Shown piece after piece: positions 1 to 7,800 of a stretch of 26,699 nucleotides of DNA. The stretch's first letter is position 1; each line of letters opens with the position of its first letter. The stretch covers positions 1 to 26,699 of the forward strand of contig CAAGGT010000335.1 of the NCBI GenBank assembly GCA_900769465.1, given 5' to 3'. A program made the translations under genes and the position numbers. The notes under the pieces were generated by a model. That model saw only the letters and a list, made by a program, of their open reading frames with translations, made no database searches and had not been told where the DNA came from. The DNA is from Bacteroidaceae bacterium. GTDB taxonomy: Bacteria > Bacteroidota > Bacteroidia > Bacteroidales > Bacteroidaceae.

Positions 1-22
1 CGGGCCGGCAATTGCCGGCCCG
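1..22. terminator. Perfect 22-bp GC-rich palindrome at window edge, probable terminator of an upstream gene
   Basis: The first 22 bases are a perfect inverted repeat: an 11-bp arm beginning CGGGCCGGCA and its exact complement, which as RNA would form a stem closed by an AATT loop. No strong T-run follows on the plus strand, and the other side lies outside the window. Its position before the promoter of the first gene fits a terminator of whatever lies upstream, but a protein-binding palindrome cannot be excluded. Confidence 0.45.
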
Positions 23-72
23 TAAACGTAATATTTAACACCATCAATAGTATATATATATCAAGAATTTAC

Positions 73-80
73 TAACTTTG
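73..80 (+). promoter_or_regulatory. Bacteroidota -7 box (TAACTTTG) upstream of the first gene
   Basis: TAACTTTG matches the Bacteroidota -7 consensus TAnnTTTG exactly and lies 39 bases before the chosen ATG at 120. No good TTTG -33 box is visible at the expected distance; that position is taken by an alternating TA run (51-61). The box also argues against the TTG codon at 78, which lies inside it, as a start. Confidence 0.5.
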
Positions 81-119
81 CGCCCGATTAAGGAATTAAC
101 AAAATCAAAACAGACTGAT

Positions 120-2180
120 ATGAATAAATTTCTACTCTCTATTTTCACAATTTTCTGCTTTTTGACAGTAGCGAATGCTGAAACCTACACACACACATTC
201 AAGACAGGCGAACTCACAACAGCCGGCGGCACAGTGACACTCAATGACATTGAGTGGAATGTAAGTGATGCAACCTTAATTGAGTGGAGTGCTACCAAAG
301 GTATACAGTTTGGTTCAAAGGCAAACCCGAACCCGTCATACACCTTAAGCACTTCGGGCTTTGCAAGTTATAAGATAACAAGCGTAACAGTTAATAGTAG
401 TATGGCTGCCAGCGGCGATGCAAAGCTTACAATCACAGTAGGCAGCCAGACATCGGAAGCCTACAAGCTTACCACATCAAATGCCGCATATACATTTGAC
501 TGTGACGACACAAACGGAGACATCACTATCAGCTGGGCAGCCTCACAGCGTGCATATTATGTAAAGAGCATTACCGTTGAATATGAGTTGCCAACAGATA
601 TGGTAAGTGTAGAAAAGCCTACTTTCAAAACACCTGAAGGTGTATATGAGAACGAGGTATTTGTAGAAGCAGAAACATCTGTAAAGAGCGATACTCTATA
701 CTATACAATAGATGGAACAAATCCCAGTTTCGAAGAATATCACAGTGAGCCACGTATTGGAACAACAAAACGTAGTGGTTACTATGTTCTGAACGAAACA
801 CTCAAAAACAGTGCAACAATCAAGGCTATTGCCATAAGAGTTGACGGAGAGACTGTTTACCAAAGTGAAATTGCAGAGGCAAGATACATTGTATCGCCTA
901 CCAAGCCATATGTTCCTGTTGCAACAATAGTAAGTGGCAACAGATATGCATTCGTGGCAAATGACAGCGTTGCCGATTTCCTTTTTGGTGCTACAAAAGG
1001 TAATTTGCAGAGTCGAGCAATCTCAGGTAAATATGAGAAGTATATTGAGACCATAGAATACAATGCGTTCACCTTCGCAAGCGCCGGCGGAGGCTACACC
1101 ATCCAGGATGCCGAAGGTAGATATATGTATCTCGAAGGCAACGACGGCAAAGTTTCATTTGCTGCAGAAAAGCCGGCCACAGGCGCTATTTGGAGCGTCT
1201 CAATCAATAACGGACAGGCTACGATAAAGAACGGCAACAACACCCTCTATTATTCAGCCGCAAATGATGTCTTTGGTTGCTACACGAACAAGACAAACGA
1301 TATGGTGTTGCCATCGGTATATATGGTACGCGAATACCCCAAGGCTACAATCACTCCCGAGGATGGAAGTTATGTACAGGGTTTGAAGGAGTTCACCATC
1401 ACATGCGATGAGGGTATTGCCGTTTCAAGCGATTTCAGTCTCAAGGCACAGAGCGGCCAACGCGAGGATCGTACCTATGAGATTGACAAGACATACACTT
1501 GTACACGGGTTGATGCCAATACGCTTAAGTTCACAATCAACGATGAGCTTGTATCGGTGGACAATGTCAATATCGACCTAATCATTACAGGTGACATTTT
1601 CCTAAATCCTGAGGGTATGAAATACAATCACCCAATTAAGGGACGCTATACACGCAGCATCTACTCATACACCCACATTGGATCATCGGCAGCAGCAGTA
1701 ATAACAGCTGTAGAGCCTGTAGATGGCAGTAAGGTAGAGTCATTGAGCTACATCCTTTTCACTTTCAGCAACATTGCTACAACCGTAGATACATCAAAAG
1801 AGGCAAAACTCTGCAAGGAGGGAAGTGACAATGAAATTCCATTCTCATTCACAAACATTAAAGAGGATGGTTCTTATATAGCACAGAACCAAGGCGCTCT
1901 TTTGCTTGATGCACCTGTAGTAGAAAATGGCACATATATCCTTGAAATTGCCGACGGTTATTTTGTAGACCGCAACTCAAAGGAGATAAAGGGTATCACA
2001 CTCAGATATATTGTAGATAACGAAACCTCAATCGAAGATATCACCGCAAACGAGGATAATGCTTGGGTGGTCTACAGCACAAGCGGCATAAAGCTTCTTG
2101 ACACCTGTGATTTGAACGATGCAAGATCACTGCCAAGCGGAATTTACATAGTGAACGGCATTAAGACGGTTATCAAGTAA
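120..2180 (+). CDS. Exported multi-domain beta-sandwich protein with chitobiase-C-like module and T9SS-type tail
   Basis: A 686-residue exported protein of unknown function. The ATG at 120 starts a clean signal peptide (MNKFLLSIFTIFCFLTVANA, cleavage before ET); an in-frame TTG at 78 lies inside the -7 box and is not used here. Modules in order, by eye: a beta-sandwich at about 21-160; a segment at about 165-255 with the YYTIDGTNPS signature of chitobiase/beta-hexosaminidase C-terminal (CHB_HEX_C-like) repeats; a trefoil- or lipocalin-like stretch at about 265-410 (YMYLEGNDGK, ATIKNGNNTLYYS); two Ig-like stretches (about 410-525 and 525-640). The last 45 residues (VYSTSGIKLL... LPSGIYIVNGIKTVIK) resemble the T9SS type A sorting domain. 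No catalytic motif is visible, so adhesion or glycan binding is an inference. It has its own promoter and a strong hairpin just downstream. Confidence 0.85.
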   Translation: MNKFLLSIFTIFCFLTVANAETYTHTFKTGELTTAGGTVTLNDIEWNVSDATLIEWSATKGIQFGSKANPNPSYTLSTSGFASYKITSVTVNSSMAASGDAKLTITVGSQTSEAYKLTTSNAAYTFDCDDTNGDITISWAASQRAYYVKSITVEYELPTDMVSVEKPTFKTPEGVYENEVFVEAETSVKSDTLYYTIDGTNPSFEEYHSEPRIGTTKRSGYYVLNETLKNSATIKAIAIRVDGETVYQSEIAEARYIVSPTKPYVPVATIVSGNRYAFVANDSVADFLFGATKGNLQSRAISGKYEKYIETIEYNAFTFASAGGGYTIQDAEGRYMYLEGNDGKVSFAAEKPATGAIWSVSINNGQATIKNGNNTLYYSAANDVFGCYTNKTNDMVLPSVYMVREYPKATITPEDGSYVQGLKEFTITCDEGIAVSSDFSLKAQSGQREDRTYEIDKTYTCTRVDANTLKFTINDELVSVDNVNIDLIITGDIFLNPEGMKYNHPIKGRYTRSIYSYTHIGSSAAAVITAVEPVDGSKVESLSYILFTFSNIATTVDTSKEAKLCKEGSDNEIPFSFTNIKEDGSYIAQNQGALLLDAPVVENGTYILEIADGYFVDRNSKEIKGITLRYIVDNETSIEDITANEDNAWVVYSTSGIKLLDTCDLNDARSLPSGIYIVNGIKTVIK

Positions 2181-2198
2181 ATAAAAAAACGAACACCG

Positions 2199-2234
2199 AT
2201 GTAATGAAGGATGCCCAGGCATCCTTCATTACAT
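2199..2234 (+). terminator. 17-bp perfect hairpin, terminator of the first gene
   Basis: ATGTAATGAAGGATGCC is followed after a CA spacer by its exact complement, giving a 17-bp perfect stem; TTTA follows on the plus strand. It starts 18 bases after the stop of the T9SS-tailed gene and ends 19 bases before the M23 gene, so it probably separates the two transcription units. The T-run is short, so strength is uncertain. Confidence 0.65.
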
Positions 2235-2253
2235 TTACGACATAAAGAAACAG

Positions 2254-3549
2254 ATGACAGGAATATCCAAAGGCATAAGAAAGGCTGCCGCCACAGCGTT
2301 CCTTGCAGTTGCCTGCAGCCTTGCCGGCTGCTCAAGCACAACAACAGAGAAAGATGCGCCACAACAGGACAGACCGCAATTGACCGACAGCATACAGAAA
2401 CCTGTTGTAATGAAATACGGGCTCCCGATAGAGAGCTACGATGTCACCTACGACACTATAAGGCAAAAGCAGACAATTGCTGAACTGTTGTATGGTCTGG
2501 GATTCAATGCCAATCAGATTCACACTCTCACACAATGCCCCGACTCAGTCTTCAATGTACGCAAGATACGTCCCGGGCAGGCTTGTGCGCTACTGTGTGA
2601 AAAGGACAGCGCAGCAACTCCAAGATACTTCATCTATGAGGAGAGTCCAAAATCATACATCACGTTCGACATTGCCAACGGCTATCACGCAGAGAGAAAG
2701 CGCAAACCCGTCGAATGGCGTGAAAGCGAGGTAGCAGGCAGGGTAAAGTCATCACTTTGGGTTGCAATGGAGGAGAACAACGTATCCCCGCTGCTGGCAG
2801 TGGAAATGTCGCACATTTTCGGATGGTCTATCGACTTTTTCGGCATACAGCAGAATGATGAGTTCCGCATCATATACGCCCAGGAATATGTCGAAGACAC
2901 TCCTCTCAACAATTACCGCATCCACTCTGCATCATTCCGGGCATCGGGCAATCTGGTATACGCCATACCGTTCACACAGGAGGGAGAGGAGCTGTTCTAC
3001 AACAGCGACGGCAACAGCCTTGAAGGAGCATTCCTGAAGGCTCCACTCGACTACTACCGCATATCTTCAAAGTTCTCGAACAGCCGTTTTCACCCTGTAC
3101 TCAAGCGCACCCGCGCACATCACGGCGTTGATTATGCAGCTCCCAAAGGAACACCGGTCTATGCCATAGGCAGCGGCAAGGTCATCAAGAAAGCCTACCA
3201 GGCAAATGGTGCAGGTTACTACCTGAAGATACGCCACAACAGCACATACACCACAAGCTACATGCATCTCTCGGGTTACGCCAAGGGGCTCAAGGAGGGC
3301 GATTATGTAAAGCAGAAACAGGTCATCGGCTACGTAGGCTCCACCGGACTGTCAACCGGCCCGCATCTCGATTTCCGTGTATATGAGAACGGCAAGCCCG
3401 TAAACCCGCTGACAATAAAGTCACAGCCCAAGATGCCCATCAGCAACGCCAACAAGGAGGCCTTTGCCGCCGTTTGCGATTCACTCGTCAAACGCCTGAC
3501 AAGCATACCGGTAATGACCACCATTGCTGTCAACGATTCAATAAATTGA
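2254..3549 (+). CDS. Lipoprotein M23-family peptidoglycan metallopeptidase with HxD in place of HxH
   Basis: A 431-residue predicted lipoprotein: a hydrophobic N-terminus ends in the lipobox LAGC with C26 as the lipidated residue. The middle (about 60-280) resembles the OapA/Csd3-like domains that precede the catalytic domain in MepM-type endopeptidases. The M23 (LytM) domain covers about 285-400, with the first zinc motif H289-x3-D293 (HHGVD) and the STGPHLDFR motif at the second site. Family members usually have HLH there, where the second His binds zinc; here it is H371-L-D373. Asp could still bind zinc, so the enzyme may be active, or it may have become a regulator like some LytM proteins. 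The likely substrate is cross-linked peptidoglycan in the periplasm. It stands alone between a terminator and the glycosyltransferase promoter. Confidence 0.85.
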   Translation: MTGISKGIRKAAATAFLAVACSLAGCSSTTTEKDAPQQDRPQLTDSIQKPVVMKYGLPIESYDVTYDTIRQKQTIAELLYGLGFNANQIHTLTQCPDSVFNVRKIRPGQACALLCEKDSAATPRYFIYEESPKSYITFDIANGYHAERKRKPVEWRESEVAGRVKSSLWVAMEENNVSPLLAVEMSHIFGWSIDFFGIQQNDEFRIIYAQEYVEDTPLNNYRIHSASFRASGNLVYAIPFTQEGEELFYNSDGNSLEGAFLKAPLDYYRISSKFSNSRFHPVLKRTRAHHGVDYAAPKGTPVYAIGSGKVIKKAYQANGAGYYLKIRHNSTYTTSYMHLSGYAKGLKEGDYVKQKQVIGYVGSTGLSTGPHLDFRVYENGKPVNPLTIKSQPKMPISNANKEAFAAVCDSLVKRLTSIPVMTTIAVNDSIN

Positions 3550-3579
3550 GCTGCCCCGTACAACTTGACAAAGTATTGC

Positions 3580-3609
3580 TTTGAGTGCAAGGAATATTTG
3601 TTATTTTTG
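3580..3609 (+). promoter_or_regulatory. Bacteroidota promoter of the glycosyltransferase gene
   Basis: A TTTG -33 box at 3580-3583 and a perfect -7 box TATTTTTG at 3602-3609 are 18 bases apart, close to the Bacteroidota consensus. Transcription would start shortly after 3609, so the TTG codon at 3581 cannot be the start and the ATG at 3641 is favoured. Confidence 0.6.
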
Positions 3610-3640
3610 CAAAAGCGCAGATGCGGAAATTATTACAGAT

Positions 3641-4444
3641 ATGAGAAACCGAGATTTTAAAGTCACTATACTGGTATCGACATACAACTGGCCCGAGGCC
3701 CTGGAACTTTCCATTAGAAGTATGTGGAGCCAGACACTCCTGCCCGATGAGATTGTCATTGCCGACGATGGCTCAAATGAGAAGACAAAGCAACTTGTCA
3801 CACGTCTGCAAAAGGAGAGCAGAATTCCCATCGTACACGTATGGCATCCCGACAATGGTTTCCGCAGAACAGAGATTCTGAACAAGGCTATTGCAAAGGC
3901 AAGCGGCGATTACATTCTACAGGTCGATGGCGACGTCATCCTTGCCCGCCACTTTGTGAGCGACCATATTGAACTTGCCGAAAGGAATCATTTCGTCTGC
4001 GGCAGCCGCGTAAAGCTTGCTCCCGGCATTACCAAAAAGATTTTTGCAACCGGGATATTTCCTCCACATTTCTGGGAAATGCCTATAGGCTTTATGGCGA
4101 ACAGTTTCCGTTCACGGTTGTTACGCCGCTATATGGCAAAACGCTATGCACGCGAGATAGACCACTTGAGAGGCTGTAATATGGCATTCTGGAGAGATGA
4201 CGTAATAAAGGTCAATGGCTATAACGAAGAGCTGCTGCAATGGGGGCACGAGGACGGCGAATTCGCGTTCCGCCTGCACTTTGCAGGTGTTGAGAAAAAG
4301 GCTCTCAAGGGTGGAGGTTGTGTGTATCACCTATACCACCCCGAGGTATCAAAGAGCAACGAAGGCAGACACCTCGAAGAGCTTGAAAAGGTGAAAAACA
4401 GCAAACTCAAATGGTGCGACAACGGAATTGACAAATATCTGTAA
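3641..4444 (+). CDS. Family 2 (GT-A) glycosyltransferase
   Basis: A 267-residue cytoplasmic GT2 glycosyltransferase. The N-terminal nucleotide-sugar fold begins VTILVSTYNWP and contains ADDGS (D42-D43) and the metal-binding DxD motif as D96-G-D98 (LQVDGDVIL). The second half holds RGCNMAFWRDD and WGHEDGEFAFRL (E204-D205), typical of the acceptor-side, galactosyltransferase-like half of GT2 enzymes related to polysaccharide polymerases. No signal peptide or transmembrane segment is visible. The ATG at 3641 follows a good promoter; a longer TTG-started reading would begin inside the -33 box. It is not surrounded by other polysaccharide genes, so its sugar donor and acceptor (lipopolysaccharide, capsule or protein O-glycan) cannot be told. 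It converges on the DUF4491 gene with 9 bases between the stops. Confidence 0.88.
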   Translation: MRNRDFKVTILVSTYNWPEALELSIRSMWSQTLLPDEIVIADDGSNEKTKQLVTRLQKESRIPIVHVWHPDNGFRRTEILNKAIAKASGDYILQVDGDVILARHFVSDHIELAERNHFVCGSRVKLAPGITKKIFATGIFPPHFWEMPIGFMANSFRSRLLRRYMAKRYAREIDHLRGCNMAFWRDDVIKVNGYNEELLQWGHEDGEFAFRLHFAGVEKKALKGGGCVYHLYHPEVSKSNEGRHLEELEKVKNSKLKWCDNGIDKYL

Positions 4445-4453
4445 ACAGATTGT

Positions 4454-4753
4454 TCATCCCTGTATCTTTCTCTTGGGATTAGCGGGGAACCACCCCTTCT
4501 CAACCCTTTTCTTCTGCTGGAACACTTCGCCGATGCTCCAGAAAGAGGAGAATGCCACAACACCCAAAAATATCGAGAGAATGAGGTTCGCCACCAACAA
4601 TGAAGCTACCGACGAGACAATACCGAGCAACAGAAAGAGCCACCAGCTCTTTACACCAATATAATATTCGGCTTTTATCACCAACGGATGGAATAGCCCT
4701 ATAACCAGAAAGGTGGCTACACCTATTACAATACCTAAAAAATTCAATTCCAT
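4454..4753 (-). CDS. DUF4491 family small membrane protein
   Basis: A 99-residue protein I recognise as the DUF4491 family, common in Bacteroidales and of unknown function. About three hydrophobic segments are visible: LGIVIGVATFLVIGLF near the start, WWLFLLLGIVSSVASLLVA in the middle, and LILSIFLGVVAFSSFW before a charged C-terminus ending WFPANPKRKIQG. The KAEYYIGVKSWW and GWFPANPKR segments are the family landmarks as I remember them. It is probably in the inner membrane. No promoter box was clear upstream; the gene lies downstream of the beta-galactosidase terminator on the same strand, so it may need its own start or depend on read-through. Confidence 0.8.
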   Translation of the reverse strand: MELNFLGIVIGVATFLVIGLFHPLVIKAEYYIGVKSWWLFLLLGIVSSVASLLVANLILSIFLGVVAFSSFWSIGEVFQQKKRVEKGWFPANPKRKIQG

Positions 4754-4790
4754 ATCAGCAAGGTCCTTTCATACAAAACAACAGATAATC

Positions 4791-4826
4791 AAAGCAGGTT
4801 CTGCAGTGTTCTGCAGAACCTGCTTT
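4791..4826 (-). terminator. 16-bp perfect hairpin, terminator of the beta-galactosidase gene
   Basis: AAAGCAGGTTCTGCAG and its exact complement flank a TGTT loop, giving a perfect 16-bp stem. It begins 16 bases after the beta-galactosidase stop codon on the minus strand and is followed there by a T-rich stretch (GATTATCTGTTGTTTTG). The stem works in either direction, but the gene arrangement makes the minus strand the natural one. Confidence 0.75.
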
Positions 4827-4842
4827 GTCATATAAAAATCAT

Positions 4843-7800
4843 TTACCATTTCACGAACTTGTGTGTGCGCACGGCACCGTTGTCCTTGATGACAACGACA
4901 TATGCCCCTTGCGGTTGACCAGCCAGAGAAACCGCGGCATCAGAGCCACAAGCAACAGCCTTGCCAACCGACATACCTCCGAGGTTATACACCACAACAT
5001 TGGCTCCATCACCGGCCCCACTGCAGATAACAGCCTGTTTAGCCTTGTCATATTTGACACTGCAGGCAGTCACGCCAACCTTCTCCATATCTGTCTCGGC
5101 GCCGTTTATAGTACTCACACGCAGTGTATGGGTAAACTTCTGATTTGAAGGACAGTGATACTGGTTCTCGGTGCCCGGGCCGCAACTACCATTACCCAAA
5201 CCACGCTGCATATAATCGAATGTCGCATACACCACATCGTCCCTCTTCAAATCCCATGGATGAAGCTCGGGCGTGAGATATTGGCGTTGGTCATAGTGTG
5301 AAAGCGAGAACGATACCTGTCCCTCAGTCTCAACCTTTATTGCATTGCCATTCTCTGGGTTCCACATTGTGAGGTCGCGCAATGCCATACGGTTACCGTG
5401 TGACTGCGGGTGAGGATACATCTCGAACATATCGTCGACAGTCGTTGTATAACGTCCCAGGAATGAGCCCGTCTGGCGGTCGATATAATTTTCCCACGGG
5501 CCTTTTGCATAGAACTCCACATTCTCATAACCGGCAGGGAACAGCATATCAAGACCTATGCGGCGCAGACCCGAAGCCTGTGGAATATACTCCACCTTCA
5601 TATCCACCACACCACTTGAATATACCGAATAGGTAATCACATACGGACATTTGCTATGCTGTACATTAACGGTAACATTACAGGTCATGCCATCGCCCGA
5701 GCGTGCGCTTGTTACCGTAGCCGAATTGATTGATGCCAATTTGTCGCCAAAGATATGCTCTCCATAAGGACTTTCGTTCTCTATCCAACGGATGTTGCTG
5801 TAAACAGGATATTTCCCGGGCTCAACAACCTGCACACCATTGGCAATCCACTCGGTTATGAAGCCCTGCGCATCGACCTTGAAGCTGATTCTGCTGTTTG
5901 ACACAGACACTCCATTGCTCTTTTCTACAGTGAGAGCCTCATCACCTTGAGCGGCAAGCGGCAATGCGCTGCGCTCTTGTAGCATAAACTGCTCGCTCGC
6001 AATTGGATATCCGGCCTCACACCACTCCTCGGCCTCTTTCTTTAGCAACTCAACATTAAGGGCATACTCTTTACCCTGTTCCATTTCTGTTGCAATGGCC
6101 AATGGCATTACTGCCGTAGCAGCGGGGGCCGTTGAAGGCACAGCCACAATATTGGTCTCAACAACCTCACCATTGCAAAGCACTGTATAACGCAATGCAA
6201 AGTCATCGAGGTTTGTGAAATTGTATTTGTTCCTTATTTGAAGTACACCGTTGCCGTAAGTGAATTTCGCAAACTGATATACCTTCTTCACCTCGGTGAG
6301 CTTTGCTGTCCAGGCACGGTCGGCAGTAATTATACCATTGTTGCAGAAATTACCCTGGTGAGGACCGGGATAGTCGTAGCCGGTGGTAAAGTGTGGGAAG
6401 CCGTTCTTCTCAAGCACTCCGTTCTTTATTGCCTGCGGATCATAGATAGACTGGTCAACCCAATCCCATATACAGCCGCCAATACCATATCTGCTACCCT
6501 CGATTATATCCCAATAATCCTGCAGGTTACCCACAGCATTACCCATTGCGTGTGCATACTCGCAAAGGAAGAATGGCTCGCCGCCAATGCTGTTGTCGCA
6601 ATGATTGCGTGTGTATGATAGGTTTGGATACATCTTTGAATCCATGTCGGTGTTCTTCGCCGAGTTCACATTCGAGTAACCCTCATAGTGTACCGGACGT
6701 GAATCGAGAGCCTTTGTCGTTGAATATGTCGCATCGAAGTTTACACCTATACCCGACTCATTGCCAAGTGACCAGAACACCACTGAAGGGTGATTGCGGT
6801 CGCGTATCACCATACGCACGGTGCGGTCCACATACTGTGCCTGCCATGAAGGATCGTTAGAGATACTGTTGTCTTTCTTGTCGCTCCAGCTCTTGTGGCA
6901 CTCCACGTCGGCCTCGTCCATCGCATAAAGACCATAGTAATCGAACATTGCATACATTTTGGCGGCACGTGGATAGTGGCTTGCACGAACAAGATTCACA
7001 TTGGCCTGCTTCATCAGCTCTATATCCCTGAGCATTGTAGCAATATCCATTGTGCGGCCATAAAGCGGATGTGTATCCTGTGTGTTCACGCCTTTGAAAT
7101 AGACACGCTGTCCATTGATGAGTACCACGCCGTTCTTTATCTCAATGGTGCGGAAACCGTACTTGGTAGAGAATACCATATCTTCGTTACCTGCAGTATC
7201 CTTTTGACGTACAATGACAGTATAGAGGTTTGGTGTCTCCGATGTCCACGGCAAGAGTGAAGAGAGTGCATCAAAAGCAATATTCTTCTTCATATTCCTG
7301 ACACCTGCCGCCAACTCCACAGCCTCGCCCCTTGTTGCCACCACATTGCCGTCGGGAGCAACAAGTTCCACCTCAATAACTTTGCTTGCAGCCTCGCCTC
7401 CACGGTTGTCAATCTCAAGCGCCACATTCATGCTGCCACCGTCGTATGTGGAGTTGAGCGTACTTGTAATATAATGGTCGCTAACAAAAGTCTTGGGTGT
7501 AGCATAGAGATATACATCGCGGTGCATACCGCTCATGTGGAACATATCCTGTCCCTCGAGATAAGATGCATCGCTCCAACGGAACACCTGAACGCAGATG
7601 TTGTTCTCGCCGGTACGCACATGGGCACTCAAGTCAAACTCGTGGTCGTTGTTTCCACCCTGGGTGTAACCTACATATTCACCGTTCACCCACACGAATG
7701 CGGCGCTGTAAAGGCCGTCGAAATGCAGGAACACGTTCTTTGCTTCCCAACCCGCGGGTAGAGTGAATGTACGGCGGTAAGAACCTACAGGATTGTCACC

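Noticed and set aside
78..119. A 14-residue N-terminal extension of the first gene from a TTG
   Set aside because: The TTG is part of the -7 box and the signal peptide begins cleanly at the ATG at 120.
3581..3640. A 20-residue N-terminal extension of the glycosyltransferase from a TTG
   Set aside because: The TTG is inside the -33 box and the extension covers the -7 box, so it would not be transcribed.
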